DNA of 64,000 bases, taken from assembly GCF_018847975.1 (NCBI RefSeq), contig NZ_CP072597.1, positions 2,767,001 through 2,831,000 of the forward strand, read 5' to 3'. The stretch is from Lysobacter sp. K5869 (GTDB lineage: Bacteria > Pseudomonadota > Gammaproteobacteria > Xanthomonadales > Xanthomonadaceae). A program made the position numbers and the translations under genes. The notes beneath the pieces were generated by a model. The model did no database searches and had not been told where the DNA came from. It was given only the letters and a program-made list of their open reading frames with translations. Shown here piece after piece: positions 1 through 8,958 of the stretch (positions are counted from its first letter, which is position 1; each line of letters opens with the position of its first letter).

Positions 1-2
1 CC

Positions 3-449
3 TTGGACAGCAATCTCGGCCAGCAGCCGATGTTCGCGCCCTCGGTGTTCAACTTCTTCAGCCCGAACTACAGCCCGATGGGCGAGCCCTCGCAGAACGG
101 CATGGCCGCGCCGGAGCTGCAGCTGGCGACCGACTACATGCTGCCGGCGACCGAAAGCTATCTGATGCGCAAGATCTACGATTCCTACGTCGGCAATCCC
201 AACGGGATCGAGGACGACGAGGTCGCGATCAGCCTGACCCGCGATGTCGCCTTGGCGACGCAGCCGGCGCAGCTGATCGAGCGCTACAACACCTTGTTCC
301 TGTCCGGACAGATGTCGGCGGCGATGAAGCAAGTGCTGTTGGAGCGCTTGAACGGCATGCCCGCCAACACCGCCGCGGCCAAACGCGAACGGGTGCAGGA
401 AGCGCTGTACCTGATCATCAACTCGCCCGAATACCTCGTGCAGCAGTGA
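3..449 (+). CDS. DUF1800 family protein, C-terminal fragment (cut by window edge)
   Basis: The reading frame enters from the left edge, so only the last 148 residues are present and the apparent TTG at position 3 is not a real start. The fragment has the look of the DUF1800 C-terminus: a Pro/Phe/Asn-rich stretch (FAPSVFNFFSPNYSP) and an ending of the form IINSPEYLVQQ. DUF1800 proteins are large, usually exported proteins of unclear biochemical role that are typically encoded directly before a DUF1501 gene, and that is the arrangement here, with 16 bp between the stop and the next start. The two are probably one operon. Family call is from recognition of the tail and from the neighbour. Confidence 0.8.
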   Translation: MDSNLGQQPMFAPSVFNFFSPNYSPMGEPSQNGMAAPELQLATDYMLPATESYLMRKIYDSYVGNPNGIEDDEVAISLTRDVALATQPAQLIERYNTLFLSGQMSAAMKQVLLERLNGMPANTAAAKRERVQEALYLIINSPEYLVQQ

Positions 450-465
450 GGCGGAGACCGCAGCC

Positions 466-1860
466 ATGAAACGTCGCGACTTTCTGCGCAATTCCATCGT
501 CACCGCGCTCGGCGGGGCCGGGCTGTATTCGGCGCTGGGCAATCTGCGGCTGGTCGAAGCCGCCACGCGCGCCTACGGGCCGGCCAGCTTCGACGACTAC
601 AAGGCCTTGGTGTGCGTGTTCCTGTTCGGCGGCAACGATTCGCTGAACATGCTGGTGCCGCGCGACGACGCGCATTACCGGCAATACGCCCAGGCCCGCG
701 CCACCTTGGCGGTGCCGCAGGCTTCGCTGCTGCCGTTGAACGCGTTGGCCGGCGGCGGCGCCTCCGACGGCGCCGACTACGGCTTGCAGGTGTCCACCAG
801 CGAGGGCGACGCGATCGGCATGGCCGGTCTGCAAGGCTTGTTCAACGGCGGCCACGCGGCGGTGCTGGGCAACGTCGGCACGTTGGTGCGGCCGGTCAGC
901 AAGGCCGATTACGGCAATCACGCGGTGGAACTGCCGCCGCAGCTGTTCTCGCACAACGACCAGCAGCAGTACTGGCAGGTCTCGCGCAGCGACGACGGCC
1001 GCAACCTGGGCTGGGCGGGGCGCATTTCAGACTTGCTCCACGACGCCAATCCCGATTCGTTCATTCCGATGTCGGTGTCGCTGAATTTCGAGAGCATCCT
1101 GCAGCGCGCCGCGAATGGCGGCCAGTACGTGATCGGCAACGACGGCCCGCGCCACTTCAGCCGCTTCGAGTGGGACGAGGACAGCCGCCGCGCCTTCCTC
1201 GCGCTGATGGCGCCGAACCAGCAGGCGCACATGTTCGGGCGCAGCTACGCCAACGCGTTCCGGCGCGCGCGCGAGAACGCCGACGCGGTCGGCACAGCGC
1301 TGGATTCCTCCAGCGACTTGCAGACGGTGTTTCCCGACAGCGATCTGGCCGCGCAGCTGCGCATGGTCGCGCGGATGATCAAGGTTCGGCAGGTGCTCGG
1401 GCTCAAGCGCCAGGTGTTTTTCGTGTCGATGGGCGGGTTCGACCATCACGACCGCTTGCTCACCGAACAGCCGGCGCTGCTGGCGCGGTTGTCGCAGGCG
1501 CTGGCCGCGTTCCATGCGGCGACCGTGGAGCTGGGCGTGGCGGACAAGGTGACCGCGTTCACCGCCTCGGACTTCGGCCGCACGCTGTCGTCCAACGGCG
1601 ACGGCTCCGACCACGGCTGGGGCGGGCATCACTTCATCGTCGGCGACGCGGTGCGCGGCGGACGCTTCTTCGGGCGCATGCCGGCGCTGGTCAACGGCGG
1701 CGACGACGATGCCGGCTGGGGGCAGATCATTCCGACCACGGCGGTGGATCAGTACGCGGCGACGCTGGCGCGGTGGTTCGGGGTCGCGGATGCGGATCTG
1801 GATTTGATCTTTCCGAACCTGCGGAATTTCGCGGCGCGGGATTTGGGGTTCATGGCGTAG
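466..1860 (+). CDS. DUF1501 family secreted protein
   Basis: A 464-residue protein starting MKRRDFLRN, a twin-arginine signal (RR-D-F-L) followed by a hydrophobic stretch to about residue 32, so it is expected to be folded in the cytoplasm and exported by Tat. The body carries DUF1501 hallmarks, including VFLFGGNDSLNML near residue 50 and SDHGWGGHHFIVGD near residue 385, which resemble the metal-binding core of the alkaline phosphatase/sulfatase superfamily. Substrate is unknown. It follows the DUF1800 gene closely and the two are a recurrent pair, presumably acting together in the envelope or outside the cell. The start has a GGAG-type ribosome site a few bases upstream. Confidence 0.85.
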   Translation: MKRRDFLRNSIVTALGGAGLYSALGNLRLVEAATRAYGPASFDDYKALVCVFLFGGNDSLNMLVPRDDAHYRQYAQARATLAVPQASLLPLNALAGGGASDGADYGLQVSTSEGDAIGMAGLQGLFNGGHAAVLGNVGTLVRPVSKADYGNHAVELPPQLFSHNDQQQYWQVSRSDDGRNLGWAGRISDLLHDANPDSFIPMSVSLNFESILQRAANGGQYVIGNDGPRHFSRFEWDEDSRRAFLALMAPNQQAHMFGRSYANAFRRARENADAVGTALDSSSDLQTVFPDSDLAAQLRMVARMIKVRQVLGLKRQVFFVSMGGFDHHDRLLTEQPALLARLSQALAAFHAATVELGVADKVTAFTASDFGRTLSSNGDGSDHGWGGHHFIVGDAVRGGRFFGRMPALVNGGDDDAGWGQIIPTTAVDQYAATLARWFGVADADLDLIFPNLRNFAARDLGFMA

Positions 1861-1920
1861 GGGGGCGTCGGCGCGTTCGCGGAGGCGCGCTTGCGCAACG
1901 CGCCGGCTGCAGCCAGCCTC

Positions 1921-1984
1921 CACCTTCTCAGTCATTCGCCTTCTCCGTCATTCACCTTCTCCGTCATTCACCTTCTCCGTCATT
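1921..1984 (+). repeat. 16-bp tandem repeat, about four copies
   Basis: A unit close to cattcaccttctccgt is repeated head to tail three times with one extra degenerate copy at the left, running straight into the first palindromic repeat at 1979. It lies 60 bp after the DUF1501 stop and encodes nothing obvious. Confidence 0.75.
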
Positions 1985-2160
1985 CCGGCGAAAGCCGGAA
2001 TCCATTTTGACTTTGCTTTTTCGGCCTGTCGCTCCGGCATCGGCACCGACGCCCGCAACAGCGAAAATCAAAATGGGTTCCGGCTTTCGCCGGAATGACG
2101 GATAGGTGGGTGTCGTCGTCGTTGCGTCGGCGCGGTCGCGGCTTGCGCCGCTCCTACAGG
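1979..2160 (+). repeat. Composite intergenic repeat, copy 1
   Basis: The first part (1979 to about 2100) is a large imperfect palindrome whose outer ends are gtcattccggcgaaagccgg and its inverse, with inner arms around attttgact and its mirror image. It is followed by a spacer containing gtgggtgtcgtcgtcgt and then a short palindromic unit with the core gccgctcctaca (2130-2160). The same modules recur at 2218-2392 and in the sspB downstream region. This is a multi-family REP/MITE-like intergenic element with no coding capacity. Confidence 0.85.
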
Positions 2161-2217
2161 GGCATAGGCAACGGCGTGGCGATTGGAAACGCCCAGTAGC
2201 CGCACGCCTACCTACCC

Positions 2218-2392
2218 GTCATTCCGGCATAAGCCGGAATCCATTTTGACTTTGCTTTTGCCGCCGTTATCGCCGGCGCTTGCAATGGCGAAAATCAAAA
2301 TGGGTTCCGGCTTTCGCCGGAATGACGGGTAGGTGGGTGTCGTCGTCGTTGGGTCGGCGCGGTCGCGGCTTGCGCCGCTCCTACAGGGGGCC
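2218..2392 (+). repeat. Composite intergenic repeat, copy 2
   Basis: A near copy, in the same orientation, of the element at 1979-2160: the same outer ends, the same attttgact inner arms, the same gtgggtgtcgtcgtcgt spacer and the same gccgctcctacag unit, differing mainly in the palindrome loop. About 57 bp of unrelated sequence separates the copies. The stretch 1861-2479 therefore holds repeats and no gene. Confidence 0.85.
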
Positions 2393-2479
2393 GTCGGGAC
2401 GACGCGGCGATCGGGGACAGCGCGGCGTTCGCGGCGCTCGAAGTTCCCGGCGGATTCGGATCGAGCGCGCTTGACGCGC

Positions 2480-2977
2480 TCACAACATCCGATGCATCAC
2501 GTAGATATCCACCAACCCCAGCGTCGGATGCCGGAACGCCTCCGGCACGCGGCCGACGATGGCGAAGCCGTGCTTGCTCCACAGGTGCACGGCGGCGGCG
2601 TTGGTGCTGACCACGTAGTTGAACTGCATCGCCAGGAAGCCGGCCTTGCGCGCCTGGGTCAGCGAGTGTTCGCACAGCGCGGTGCCCACGCCTTGCCCCC
2701 AGGCCGCCTCGGCGACCATGTAGCTGGCGTTGGCGACGTGGTCGCCGCGGCCGCGCTGGTTGGGGCCGAGCTTGTAGCAGCCCAGCGCCTCGCCGCCGTC
2801 GGCTTCGGCCAGGAACATGCGGTAGGGCGGGCTGGTCCACATCGCCCGCGCGCCGTCCAGGTTGAGGTCGGCGGCGTAGTTGTAGCTTTCCCCGCGCGCC
2901 AGCACTTCGCGGAAGATCGGCCAGGCGCGTTCGAATTCGTCCGGGCCGATTTCGCGGATGCTGAAGTCGCGGTCCAT
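2480..2977 (-). CDS. GNAT family N-acetyltransferase
   Basis: A 165-residue single-domain protein of the usual GNAT length. The acetyl-CoA pyrophosphate-binding motif is visible as WGQGVGTALCEH near residues 91-102, preceded by the beta strand YMVAEA and followed by FNYVVSTNAAAVHLWSKHGF, the motif B region with the typical Asn and Leu-Trp. It should transfer an acetyl group from acetyl-CoA to an amine; the substrate cannot be read from sequence. The start has GGAGC upstream. It sits 19 bp after the miaB stop on the same strand, so it is probably co-transcribed with miaB, although no functional link is evident. Confidence 0.85.
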   Translation of the reverse strand: MDRDFSIREIGPDEFERAWPIFREVLARGESYNYAADLNLDGARAMWTSPPYRMFLAEADGGEALGCYKLGPNQRGRGDHVANASYMVAEAAWGQGVGTALCEHSLTQARKAGFLAMQFNYVVSTNAAAVHLWSKHGFAIVGRVPEAFRHPTLGLVDIYVMHRML

Positions 2978-2996
2978 GCGGGGGCTCCGTGGCGGG

Positions 2997-4430
2997 TCAG
3001 GCGGCGGGTTCGTCGTCGCTCAACTGTACCCGGCCGCGCAGCGAATTGGACAGCGCCTGCGTGATGACCACATCGACGAAGCGGCCGATCAGCCGCGCCG
3101 GCGCCGGGAAATTCACCGAGCGCATGTTCTCGGTCTTGCCGGTGAGTTCGTTCGGGTCCTTGCGCGAGGGGCCTTCCACCAGCACCCGCTGCACGCTGCC
3201 GACCATCGCTTGCGAGATCTTCGCCGCGTTGGCGTTGATCGCCGCTTGCAGGCGCGACAGGCGCGCGTGCTTCTCTTCGCTGGTGACCGTGTCTTCCAGA
3301 TCGGCGGCCGGGGTGCCCGGGCGGCGCGAATAGATGAAGGAGAACGACTGGTCGAAGCCGACGTCCTCGATCAGCTTCATGGTCTTGTCGAAATCGGCCT
3401 CGGTCTCGCCGGGGAAGCCGACGATGAAGTCGGAGGAGATCGAGATGTCCGGGCGCACCGCGCGCAGCTTGCGGATCTTCTGCTTGAACTCCAGCGCGGT
3501 GTAGCCGCGCTTCATCGCCGAGAGGATGCGGTCGCTGCCGGCCTGCACCGGCAGGTGCAGGTAGTTGGCCAGCTGCGGCACGTCGCGGTAGGCCTCGACC
3601 AGCGAGTCGGAGAACTCCAGCGGGTGCGAGGTGGTGAAGCGGATGCGGTCGACGCCGTCGATTTCGGCGATGGTGCGGATCAGCAGGCCGAGGTCGGCAT
3701 AGTGCTGTTCACTCGGGCCAAGGCCCTCGCCCGCGCCTTCGCCGTACGGGCCGCGATACGCGTTGACGTTCTGGCCGAGCAGATTGATCTCGCGCACGCC
3801 CTGTTCGGCCAGCTGCGCGACTTCCACCAGCACGTCCTCGAACGGACGGCTGACTTCTTCGCCGCGGGTGTAGGGCACCACGCAGAACGAGCAGTACTTC
3901 GAGCAGCCCTCCATGATCGAGACGAACGCGCTCGGGCCTTCGGCGCGCGGCTCGGGCAGGCGGTCGAACTTTTCGATCTCGGGGAAGCTGATGTCGACCT
4001 GCGGCAGCCCGGTTTCGCGCTTGGCGCGGATCAGCTCGGGCAGACGGTGCAGGGTCTGCGGGCCGAACACCAGGTCCACGTGCGGGGCGCGCTTGACGAT
4101 GGCGGCGCCTTCCTGCGAAGCGACGCAGCCGCCGACGCCGATGATGACCTGGCGCTCGCCCTGCTTGTGCTGCTTCCAGCGCCCGAGCTGGCTGAACACC
4201 TTCTCCTGCGCCTTCTCGCGGATCGAGCAGGTGTTGATGAGGATGACGTCGGCCTCGGCCGCATCAAGGGTCAGTTCGAGGCCGTCGCTGGCGGCGAGCA
4301 CGTCGGCCATCTTGGCCGAGTCGTACTCGTTCATCTGGCAACCGTGGGTCTCGATGAAGAGCTTCTTGGCGCCCGGCCGGGACGGCTGGGCGGCGCCCGG
4401 CAGAGCGGGCAGGGGATGCAGGTCGGTCAT
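2997..4430 (-). CDS. miaB: tRNA-2-methylthio-N6-dimethylallyladenosine synthase MiaB
   Basis: A 477-residue methylthiotransferase that adds a methylthio group at C2 of i6A37 in tRNAs reading UNN codons. The N-terminal UPF0004 domain shows the auxiliary cluster cysteines at about 31 ([12 protein letters not shown]), 68 and 102; the radical SAM domain carries C-X3-C-X2-C at 176, 180 and 183 ([15 protein letters not shown]); the C-terminal TRAM domain ends the protein. This order and length are standard for MiaB and distinguish it from RimO. A GNAT gene follows 19 bp downstream. The 272 bp between this start and the lytic transglycosylase start is a divergent promoter region in which no clear operator was seen. 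Confidence 0.97.
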   Translation of the reverse strand: MTDLHPLPALPGAAQPSRPGAKKLFIETHGCQMNEYDSAKMADVLAASDGLELTLDAAEADVILINTCSIREKAQEKVFSQLGRWKQHKQGERQVIIGVGGCVASQEGAAIVKRAPHVDLVFGPQTLHRLPELIRAKRETGLPQVDISFPEIEKFDRLPEPRAEGPSAFVSIMEGCSKYCSFCVVPYTRGEEVSRPFEDVLVEVAQLAEQGVREINLLGQNVNAYRGPYGEGAGEGLGPSEQHYADLGLLIRTIAEIDGVDRIRFTTSHPLEFSDSLVEAYRDVPQLANYLHLPVQAGSDRILSAMKRGYTALEFKQKIRKLRAVRPDISISSDFIVGFPGETEADFDKTMKLIEDVGFDQSFSFIYSRRPGTPAADLEDTVTSEEKHARLSRLQAAINANAAKISQAMVGSVQRVLVEGPSRKDPNELTGKTENMRSVNFPAPARLIGRFVDVVITQALSNSLRGRVQLSDDEPAA

Positions 4431-4702
4431 AGTCGGGTCCGGGGAGGGCGGCGGTTAGTCCGCGCCGGAGGGATGGACCGCGCATTATCCCCGGAACCGG
4501 CGGGGGAAACGAGCGCGGCGCGGCGGGCGGTTTGCGCGGGCGACGGTCGGGCGCCCGCGTGGCCGCCGCGGGCCTCTCCACTCCTCCGCTCCGCGCAGGC
4601 GCGGCCGCGCGATGAGCCGGCGGCGGCCCCGAGCCGCGCGCGCGGTCACGTTTTGCGATCAACCACTTGGCAGTCCCGCCGTGGCGGGGGACACTGCGCC
4701 GG

Positions 4703-5710
4703 ATGAGGGGGAGCGCGCTGCTGATGGGGGTGTTGGGGTTGCTGGCGTTCGCGCCGGCGGCGGCCGGCACGCTTTGGCGCTGCGACGGCCCCGGCGGCGA
4801 GCGCAGCTACGTCAGCAAGAAGGTCAAGGGCGCGACCTGCACGGTCGTCAGCCAGTACACCAGCCGCGACAGCCGCCCGCGCAACCCGACCCCGGTGTCC
4901 TACGCCCCGCCCAAGCCGGCGATGGGCGCGGTGACCACCCCGGGCGACGGCTCGATCCCGGTTTCGGCCCACAGCAATCCGCCGGCCACCTACAACGGCG
5001 CCGCTGCGGCGATGGCCGCCGGCGGCCTCAACGCGGGAGCGGCCGCGGCCGCAACGCCCGCCGCGGCCGCCGTCGCGGCGCCCGCGCCGGTCGTCGTCCC
5101 CGTGGTCCCGGCGAAGCCGCCGACCCGGCTGGTGCAGGGCCAGATCTATTCCTACGTCCAGGACGGCGTGCGCCACTACGTCAGCAAGCGGCCCAAGGGC
5201 ATGGCCAATGCGACCGAAGTGCGCACCATCCGCTACAGCTTCATCGAGACCTGCTTCGCCTGCGCGGTCCAGCCGGGGGTCAACTTCGGCACCTTGCGCC
5301 TCAACACCGTGGCCTACGCCGGCGAGATCGCCGCGGCCGCGCGCCAGCACGGGGTCGAAGAGGCGATCGTGCGCGCGATCATCCACGCCGAATCGGCCTA
5401 CAACCCCAATGCGATGTCGCGGGTCGGCGCGCAGGGGCTGATGCAGCTGATGCCGGCGACGGCGCGCCGGTTCGGGGTCGGCAACGCCTTCGACGCCGGG
5501 CAGAACATCCAGGGCGGGGTGCAGTACCTGGCCTGGCTGCTCAAGCGCTTCAACGGCGATCTGACCCTGGCCGCGGCCGGCTACAACGCCGGCGAGGGCG
5601 CGGTCGACAAGTACCGCGGCGTGCCGCCGTACGCCGAGACCCAGCGCTACGTCCAGCGCGTCGCGGTCCTGGCCCAGCGTTACCGCGCCGCCACCGTGGT
5701 GCAGCGCTGA
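4703..5710 (+). CDS. Secreted lytic transglycosylase (SLT domain) with DUF4124-like segments
   Basis: The start at 4703 is preferred over the in-frame ATG at 4667 because it begins a clean signal peptide (MRGSALLMGVLGLLAF, cleavage near AAAG). The mature protein has a DUF4124-like stretch near residues 22-40 (TLWRCDGPGGERSYVSKK), a long Ala/Pro-rich linker, a second similar stretch near 147-163 (IYSYVQDGVRHYVSKRP) and a C-terminal SLT domain from about 215. The catalytic Glu is in IIHAESAYNP near residue 230, followed by AQGLMQLMPATARRFG and AGYNAGEGAV, the usual GLMQ and AYNAG motifs. It should cleave murein glycan strands with 1,6-anhydro product formation in the periplasm. Its specific role is unknown. 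Confidence 0.9.
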   Translation: MRGSALLMGVLGLLAFAPAAAGTLWRCDGPGGERSYVSKKVKGATCTVVSQYTSRDSRPRNPTPVSYAPPKPAMGAVTTPGDGSIPVSAHSNPPATYNGAAAAMAAGGLNAGAAAAATPAAAAVAAPAPVVVPVVPAKPPTRLVQGQIYSYVQDGVRHYVSKRPKGMANATEVRTIRYSFIETCFACAVQPGVNFGTLRLNTVAYAGEIAAAARQHGVEEAIVRAIIHAESAYNPNAMSRVGAQGLMQLMPATARRFGVGNAFDAGQNIQGGVQYLAWLLKRFNGDLTLAAAGYNAGEGAVDKYRGVPPYAETQRYVQRVAVLAQRYRAATVVQR

Positions 5711-6134
5711 GCGCGGCGCCCGGGCCCGCGCGCGGCCGTTTCCGCCGCCGCCGGAGCTCGCCCGTCCGCCTGAACGCCCTTGTGCGAACGGCCGCAAGCG
5801 GCAACGCCCGCGCGCCGATCCGAACAGGGCCGAGCGCCGCGCGGGCAAAGCCGCGTTCGCGCGCCGCGGGCGATCGGTTCCGCGCCGGCCCCGCGCCGGC
5901 GTCCTTCGCGCGCAGCGAATGCCTTGCGAATCCGGGGCTTGTGCGCGCGGTCGCGTCCGGGCGAGGCCCGTCGCGGATTTGCAAGAGCGCGGATTGTCGC
6001 GCCCTTAACGGTTCCGCTACACTTCCCCGTCTTTTGAGCCGCCAGCCTTACGCCAGTGGTTGTGTTTGGTTTCTAGCCATCGGTTCCGGGTTGTGCGGCG
6101 TTACCCTCGAATTGCAGATTTCGCGGAGTGCCGG
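5711..6134. other. Intergenic region upstream of petABC, no gene recognised
   Basis: This 424 bp stretch is very GC-rich and its open frames look like strand shadows. Near its right end (about 6010-6040) the composition becomes more mixed and tacact at about 6017 could be part of a promoter for petABC. No hairpin, repeat or RNA gene was recognised. Confidence 0.5.
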
Positions 6135-6755
6135 ATGGCCAACCAAGGGGTCAACGATCCTATCAACACGGGCCGACGTCGGTTCCTCACCGCGACCACC
6201 GCGGTGGTCGGAGCGGTCGGAGCCGGTTTTGCGGCGGTTCCTTTCATCAAGTCGTGGAATCCCAGCGCCCGCGCCAAGCTCGCCGGCGCGCCGATCACCG
6301 CGGACATCACCGGCTTGGCCGAAGGCCAGCGCCTGATCCTGGAGTGGCGCGGTCAGCCGATCTGGATCGTCAAGCGCTCCAAGGCGATCCTCGACGCGCT
6401 GCCGACCCTCGACGGCCGCCTGCGCGATCCCAAGTCCGGGAACAAGGACCAGCAGCCCGACTACGTGCTCAAGGCGAGCCCGGAGTTGCGCTCGCTCAAG
6501 CCCGACATCTCGGTCCTGGTCGGCCTGTGCACCCACCTGGGCTGCTCGCCGGAAATGAAGGCCGAGATCCGGCCCGAGCCGTTCGACACCGAATGGAAGG
6601 GCGGCTACTTCTGCCCCTGCCACAAGTCGCGCTTCGACATGGCCGGCCGCGTGTTCCAGGGCGTGCCCGCGCCGATCAACCTGCTGGTGCCTCCGCACCA
6701 CTACGAGAACGACAACACGATCGTGATCGGCGTCGATCCGGCGAAGGGGGCATAA
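6135..6755 (+). CDS. petA: Ubiquinol-cytochrome c reductase Rieske iron-sulfur subunit
   Basis: A 206-residue Rieske protein of the bc1 complex, which passes one electron from ubiquinol to cytochrome c1. The N-terminal RRRFLTATT with the following hydrophobic segment to about residue 37 is a Tat-type membrane anchor. The [2Fe-2S] ligands are in CTHLGC (C132, H134) and CPCH (C160, H163), with the disulfide cysteines C137 and C162. The start at 6135 begins MANQGVNDP and is preferred to upstream in-frame ATGs, which have no family support. petB follows after 3 bp and petC overlaps petB, so the three form one operon. Confidence 0.96.
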   Translation: MANQGVNDPINTGRRRFLTATTAVVGAVGAGFAAVPFIKSWNPSARAKLAGAPITADITGLAEGQRLILEWRGQPIWIVKRSKAILDALPTLDGRLRDPKSGNKDQQPDYVLKASPELRSLKPDISVLVGLCTHLGCSPEMKAEIRPEPFDTEWKGGYFCPCHKSRFDMAGRVFQGVPAPINLLVPPHHYENDNTIVIGVDPAKGA

Positions 6756-6758
6756 GCC

Positions 6759-8018
6759 ATGGCCAACATCCTTACGCGTACCGCGAACAACGTCTTCGGC
6801 TGGGTCACCGACCGCGCGCCGGGCATGATGCCGATGTACCGCAAGCACATGACCGAGTACTACGCGCCGAAGAACTTCAATCTTTGGTACTACTTCGGTT
6901 CGCTCGCGCTGCTGGTGCTGGTCAACCAGATCGTCACCGGCATCTTCCTGACGATGCACTTCAAGCCGTCCGCGGCCGACGCGTTCTCGTCGGTCGAGTA
7001 CATCATGCGCGACGTGGAGTGGGGCTGGCTGATCCGCTACATGCACAGCACCGGCGCCTCGCTGTTCTTCATCGTCGTGTACCTGCACATGTTCCGCGGC
7101 CTGCTGTACGGCTCGTACCAGAAGCCGCGCGAGCTGGTGTGGATCCTGGGCATGCTGATCTATCTGGTGCTGATGGCCGAAGCCTTCATGGGCTACGTGC
7201 TGCCGTGGGGCCAGATGTCGTTCTGGGGCGCCAAGGTCATCATCTCGCTGTTCGGCGCCATTCCGGTGATCGGCAACGGCCTGACCGAGTGGATCATGGG
7301 CGACTACCTGCCCGGCGACGCCACTCTCAACCGCTTCTTCGCCTTGCACGTGATCGCGCTGCCGCTGGTGCTGTTGTTGCTGGTCGTGCTGCACCTGGGC
7401 GCGTTGCACGAAGTCGGTTCCAACAACCCCGAAGGCGTCGACACCAAGCACGGCCCGAAGGGCAACCGCTGGGACGCCAGCAAGCCGATCGACACCATTC
7501 CGTTCCACCCGTACTACACGGTCAAGGATCTGTTCGGGGTCGGTTTCTTCCTGATCCTGGCCGCCTTCATCATCTTCTTCGCCCCGGCGATGGGCGGCTG
7601 GTTCCTGGAACACGACAACTTCACCGAGGCCAACCGCCTGGTGACGCCGGAGCACATCAAGCCGGTGTGGTACTACACCCCGTACTACGCGATGCTGCGC
7701 GTGATCCCGGACAAGCTCGGCGGCGTGATCGTGATGTTCCTGGCGATCGCGATCCTGTTCCTGGTGCCGTGGCTGGACCGCTGCAAGGTCAAGTCGGTGC
7801 GTTACCGCGGCTTCCTCAGCAAGTTCATGCTGATGCTGCTGGCGGTGTGCTTCGTGTGGCTGGGCAAGATCGGCGCCGGCCCCGGCACCGATCCGGTCGA
7901 GACCATCATCGGCCGCGTGCTGACCTTCCTGTACTTCGCCTTCTTCATCACCATGCCTTTGTGGACGAAGCTGGACAAAACAAAGCCGGTGCCGGAACGG
8001 GTGACGATGCATGACTAA
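6759..8018 (+). CDS. petB: Cytochrome b of the bc1 complex
   Basis: A 419-residue integral membrane subunit carrying hemes bL and bH and both quinone sites. Paired heme-ligating histidines are visible in the second and fourth helices (near MHSTGASLFFIVVYLHMFRG and FALHVIALPLVLLLLVVLHL). The Qo-site PEWY motif of mitochondrial cytochrome b is not seen in its standard form: the corresponding stretch reads KPVWYYTPYYAML, a PVWY-type variant known in proteobacterial proteins. At least eight hydrophobic segments can be counted. It begins 3 bp after petA and overlaps the petC start by 8 bp. Confidence 0.96.
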   Translation: MANILTRTANNVFGWVTDRAPGMMPMYRKHMTEYYAPKNFNLWYYFGSLALLVLVNQIVTGIFLTMHFKPSAADAFSSVEYIMRDVEWGWLIRYMHSTGASLFFIVVYLHMFRGLLYGSYQKPRELVWILGMLIYLVLMAEAFMGYVLPWGQMSFWGAKVIISLFGAIPVIGNGLTEWIMGDYLPGDATLNRFFALHVIALPLVLLLLVVLHLGALHEVGSNNPEGVDTKHGPKGNRWDASKPIDTIPFHPYYTVKDLFGVGFFLILAAFIIFFAPAMGGWFLEHDNFTEANRLVTPEHIKPVWYYTPYYAMLRVIPDKLGGVIVMFLAIAILFLVPWLDRCKVKSVRYRGFLSKFMLMLLAVCFVWLGKIGAGPGTDPVETIIGRVLTFLYFAFFITMPLWTKLDKTKPVPERVTMHD

Positions 8019-8787
8019 CCACAGCCAGCCGTCCTTCAAGAAGACCCGCATCGTGAAGAAGCTCGCCACCTTCGTCGCCGGCCTGCTCGTGTCGGCCACC
8101 GCCTTCGCGTCCGAAGGCGGCAACCTGATGCAGTCGGGCACCGACCTGAACGACCGCGCCTCGCTGCAGCGCGGCGCCCAGTTGTTCATGAACTACTGCT
8201 CGGGCTGCCACTCGCTCAAGTACCTGCGCTACTCGCGCATGGCCGAGGATCTGGGCCTGACCGAAGACGAGGTGATGAACAACCTCAACTTCACCGGCGC
8301 CAAGTTCGGCGAGCAGATCCAGGTCAGCCTGACCCCGGAACACGCCAACCAGTGGTTCGGCAAGATGCCGCCGGACCTGAGCCTGATCACCCGCGTGCGC
8401 GGCAGCGACTGGGTCTACACCTACCTCAACCAGTTCTATCTGGACGAGTCGCGGCCGCTGGGCTGGAACAACAAGCTGTTCCCGAACGCGTCCATGCCCA
8501 ACCCGCTGTGGGAGCTGCAGGGCCTGCAGCACGCCGAATACGGCGAGGCGGACAAGGCCACCGGCGACCGTCCGGTGCACGGCCTGACGCTCGCGCAACC
8601 CGGCAAGCTCGACGAAGCCGGCTTCCGCACCGCCACCCGCGACATCACCGCTTTCCTCGAGTACGCCGGCGAACCGGCGGCGCTCAAGCGCCAGAGCCTC
8701 GGCGTTTGGGTGATCTTGTTCCTCGCGTTGTTCACCTTCCTCGCGTATTTGTTGAAGACCGAGTACTGGCGCGACGTGGAACATTGA
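8011..8787 (+). CDS. petC: Cytochrome c1
   Basis: A 258-residue c-type cytochrome, the third catalytic subunit of bc1. A signal peptide covers about residues 13-33 (KKLATFVAGLLVSATAFA). The covalent heme site is C63-S-G-C66-H67, the likely axial Met lies in KMPPDLS, and a C-terminal membrane anchor (VWVILFLALFTFLAYLL) ends the protein. The ATG at 8011 overlaps the petB stop by 8 bp, suggesting translational coupling. An inverted repeat with T-rich tail just downstream probably ends the operon. Confidence 0.95.
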   Translation: MTNHSQPSFKKTRIVKKLATFVAGLLVSATAFASEGGNLMQSGTDLNDRASLQRGAQLFMNYCSGCHSLKYLRYSRMAEDLGLTEDEVMNNLNFTGAKFGEQIQVSLTPEHANQWFGKMPPDLSLITRVRGSDWVYTYLNQFYLDESRPLGWNNKLFPNASMPNPLWELQGLQHAEYGEADKATGDRPVHGLTLAQPGKLDEAGFRTATRDITAFLEYAGEPAALKRQSLGVWVILFLALFTFLAYLLKTEYWRDVEH

Positions 8788-8800
8788 CGGAGTTCGCCTG

Positions 8801-8829
8801 GAAAACCCGCGCCACAAGCGCGGGTTTTC
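8801..8829 (+). terminator. Rho-independent terminator after petC
   Basis: A 12-bp perfect stem (gaaaacccgcgc and its mirror) with a 5-base loop, ending in tttt, 14 bp after the petC stop. The A-run on the left arm means it could also act in the other direction, but no minus-strand gene lies to the right nearby. Confidence 0.8.
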
Positions 8830-8958
8830 CGTTAGGGTTGACGGTCTGGCGAGCCGACAACCTGCGCAAAGCCGGTGACGGACTCGAGGCCGTGACGACC
8901 TTCCACGCAGGGTGGAGGGCGTCTTGCGACTGGCGGATTCCGGTCGCTGGAGAGGTCG

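Noticed and set aside
1921..1984. CRISPR-like appearance of the 16-bp repeats
   Set aside because: Direct tandem with no spacers, units too short, no cas genes.
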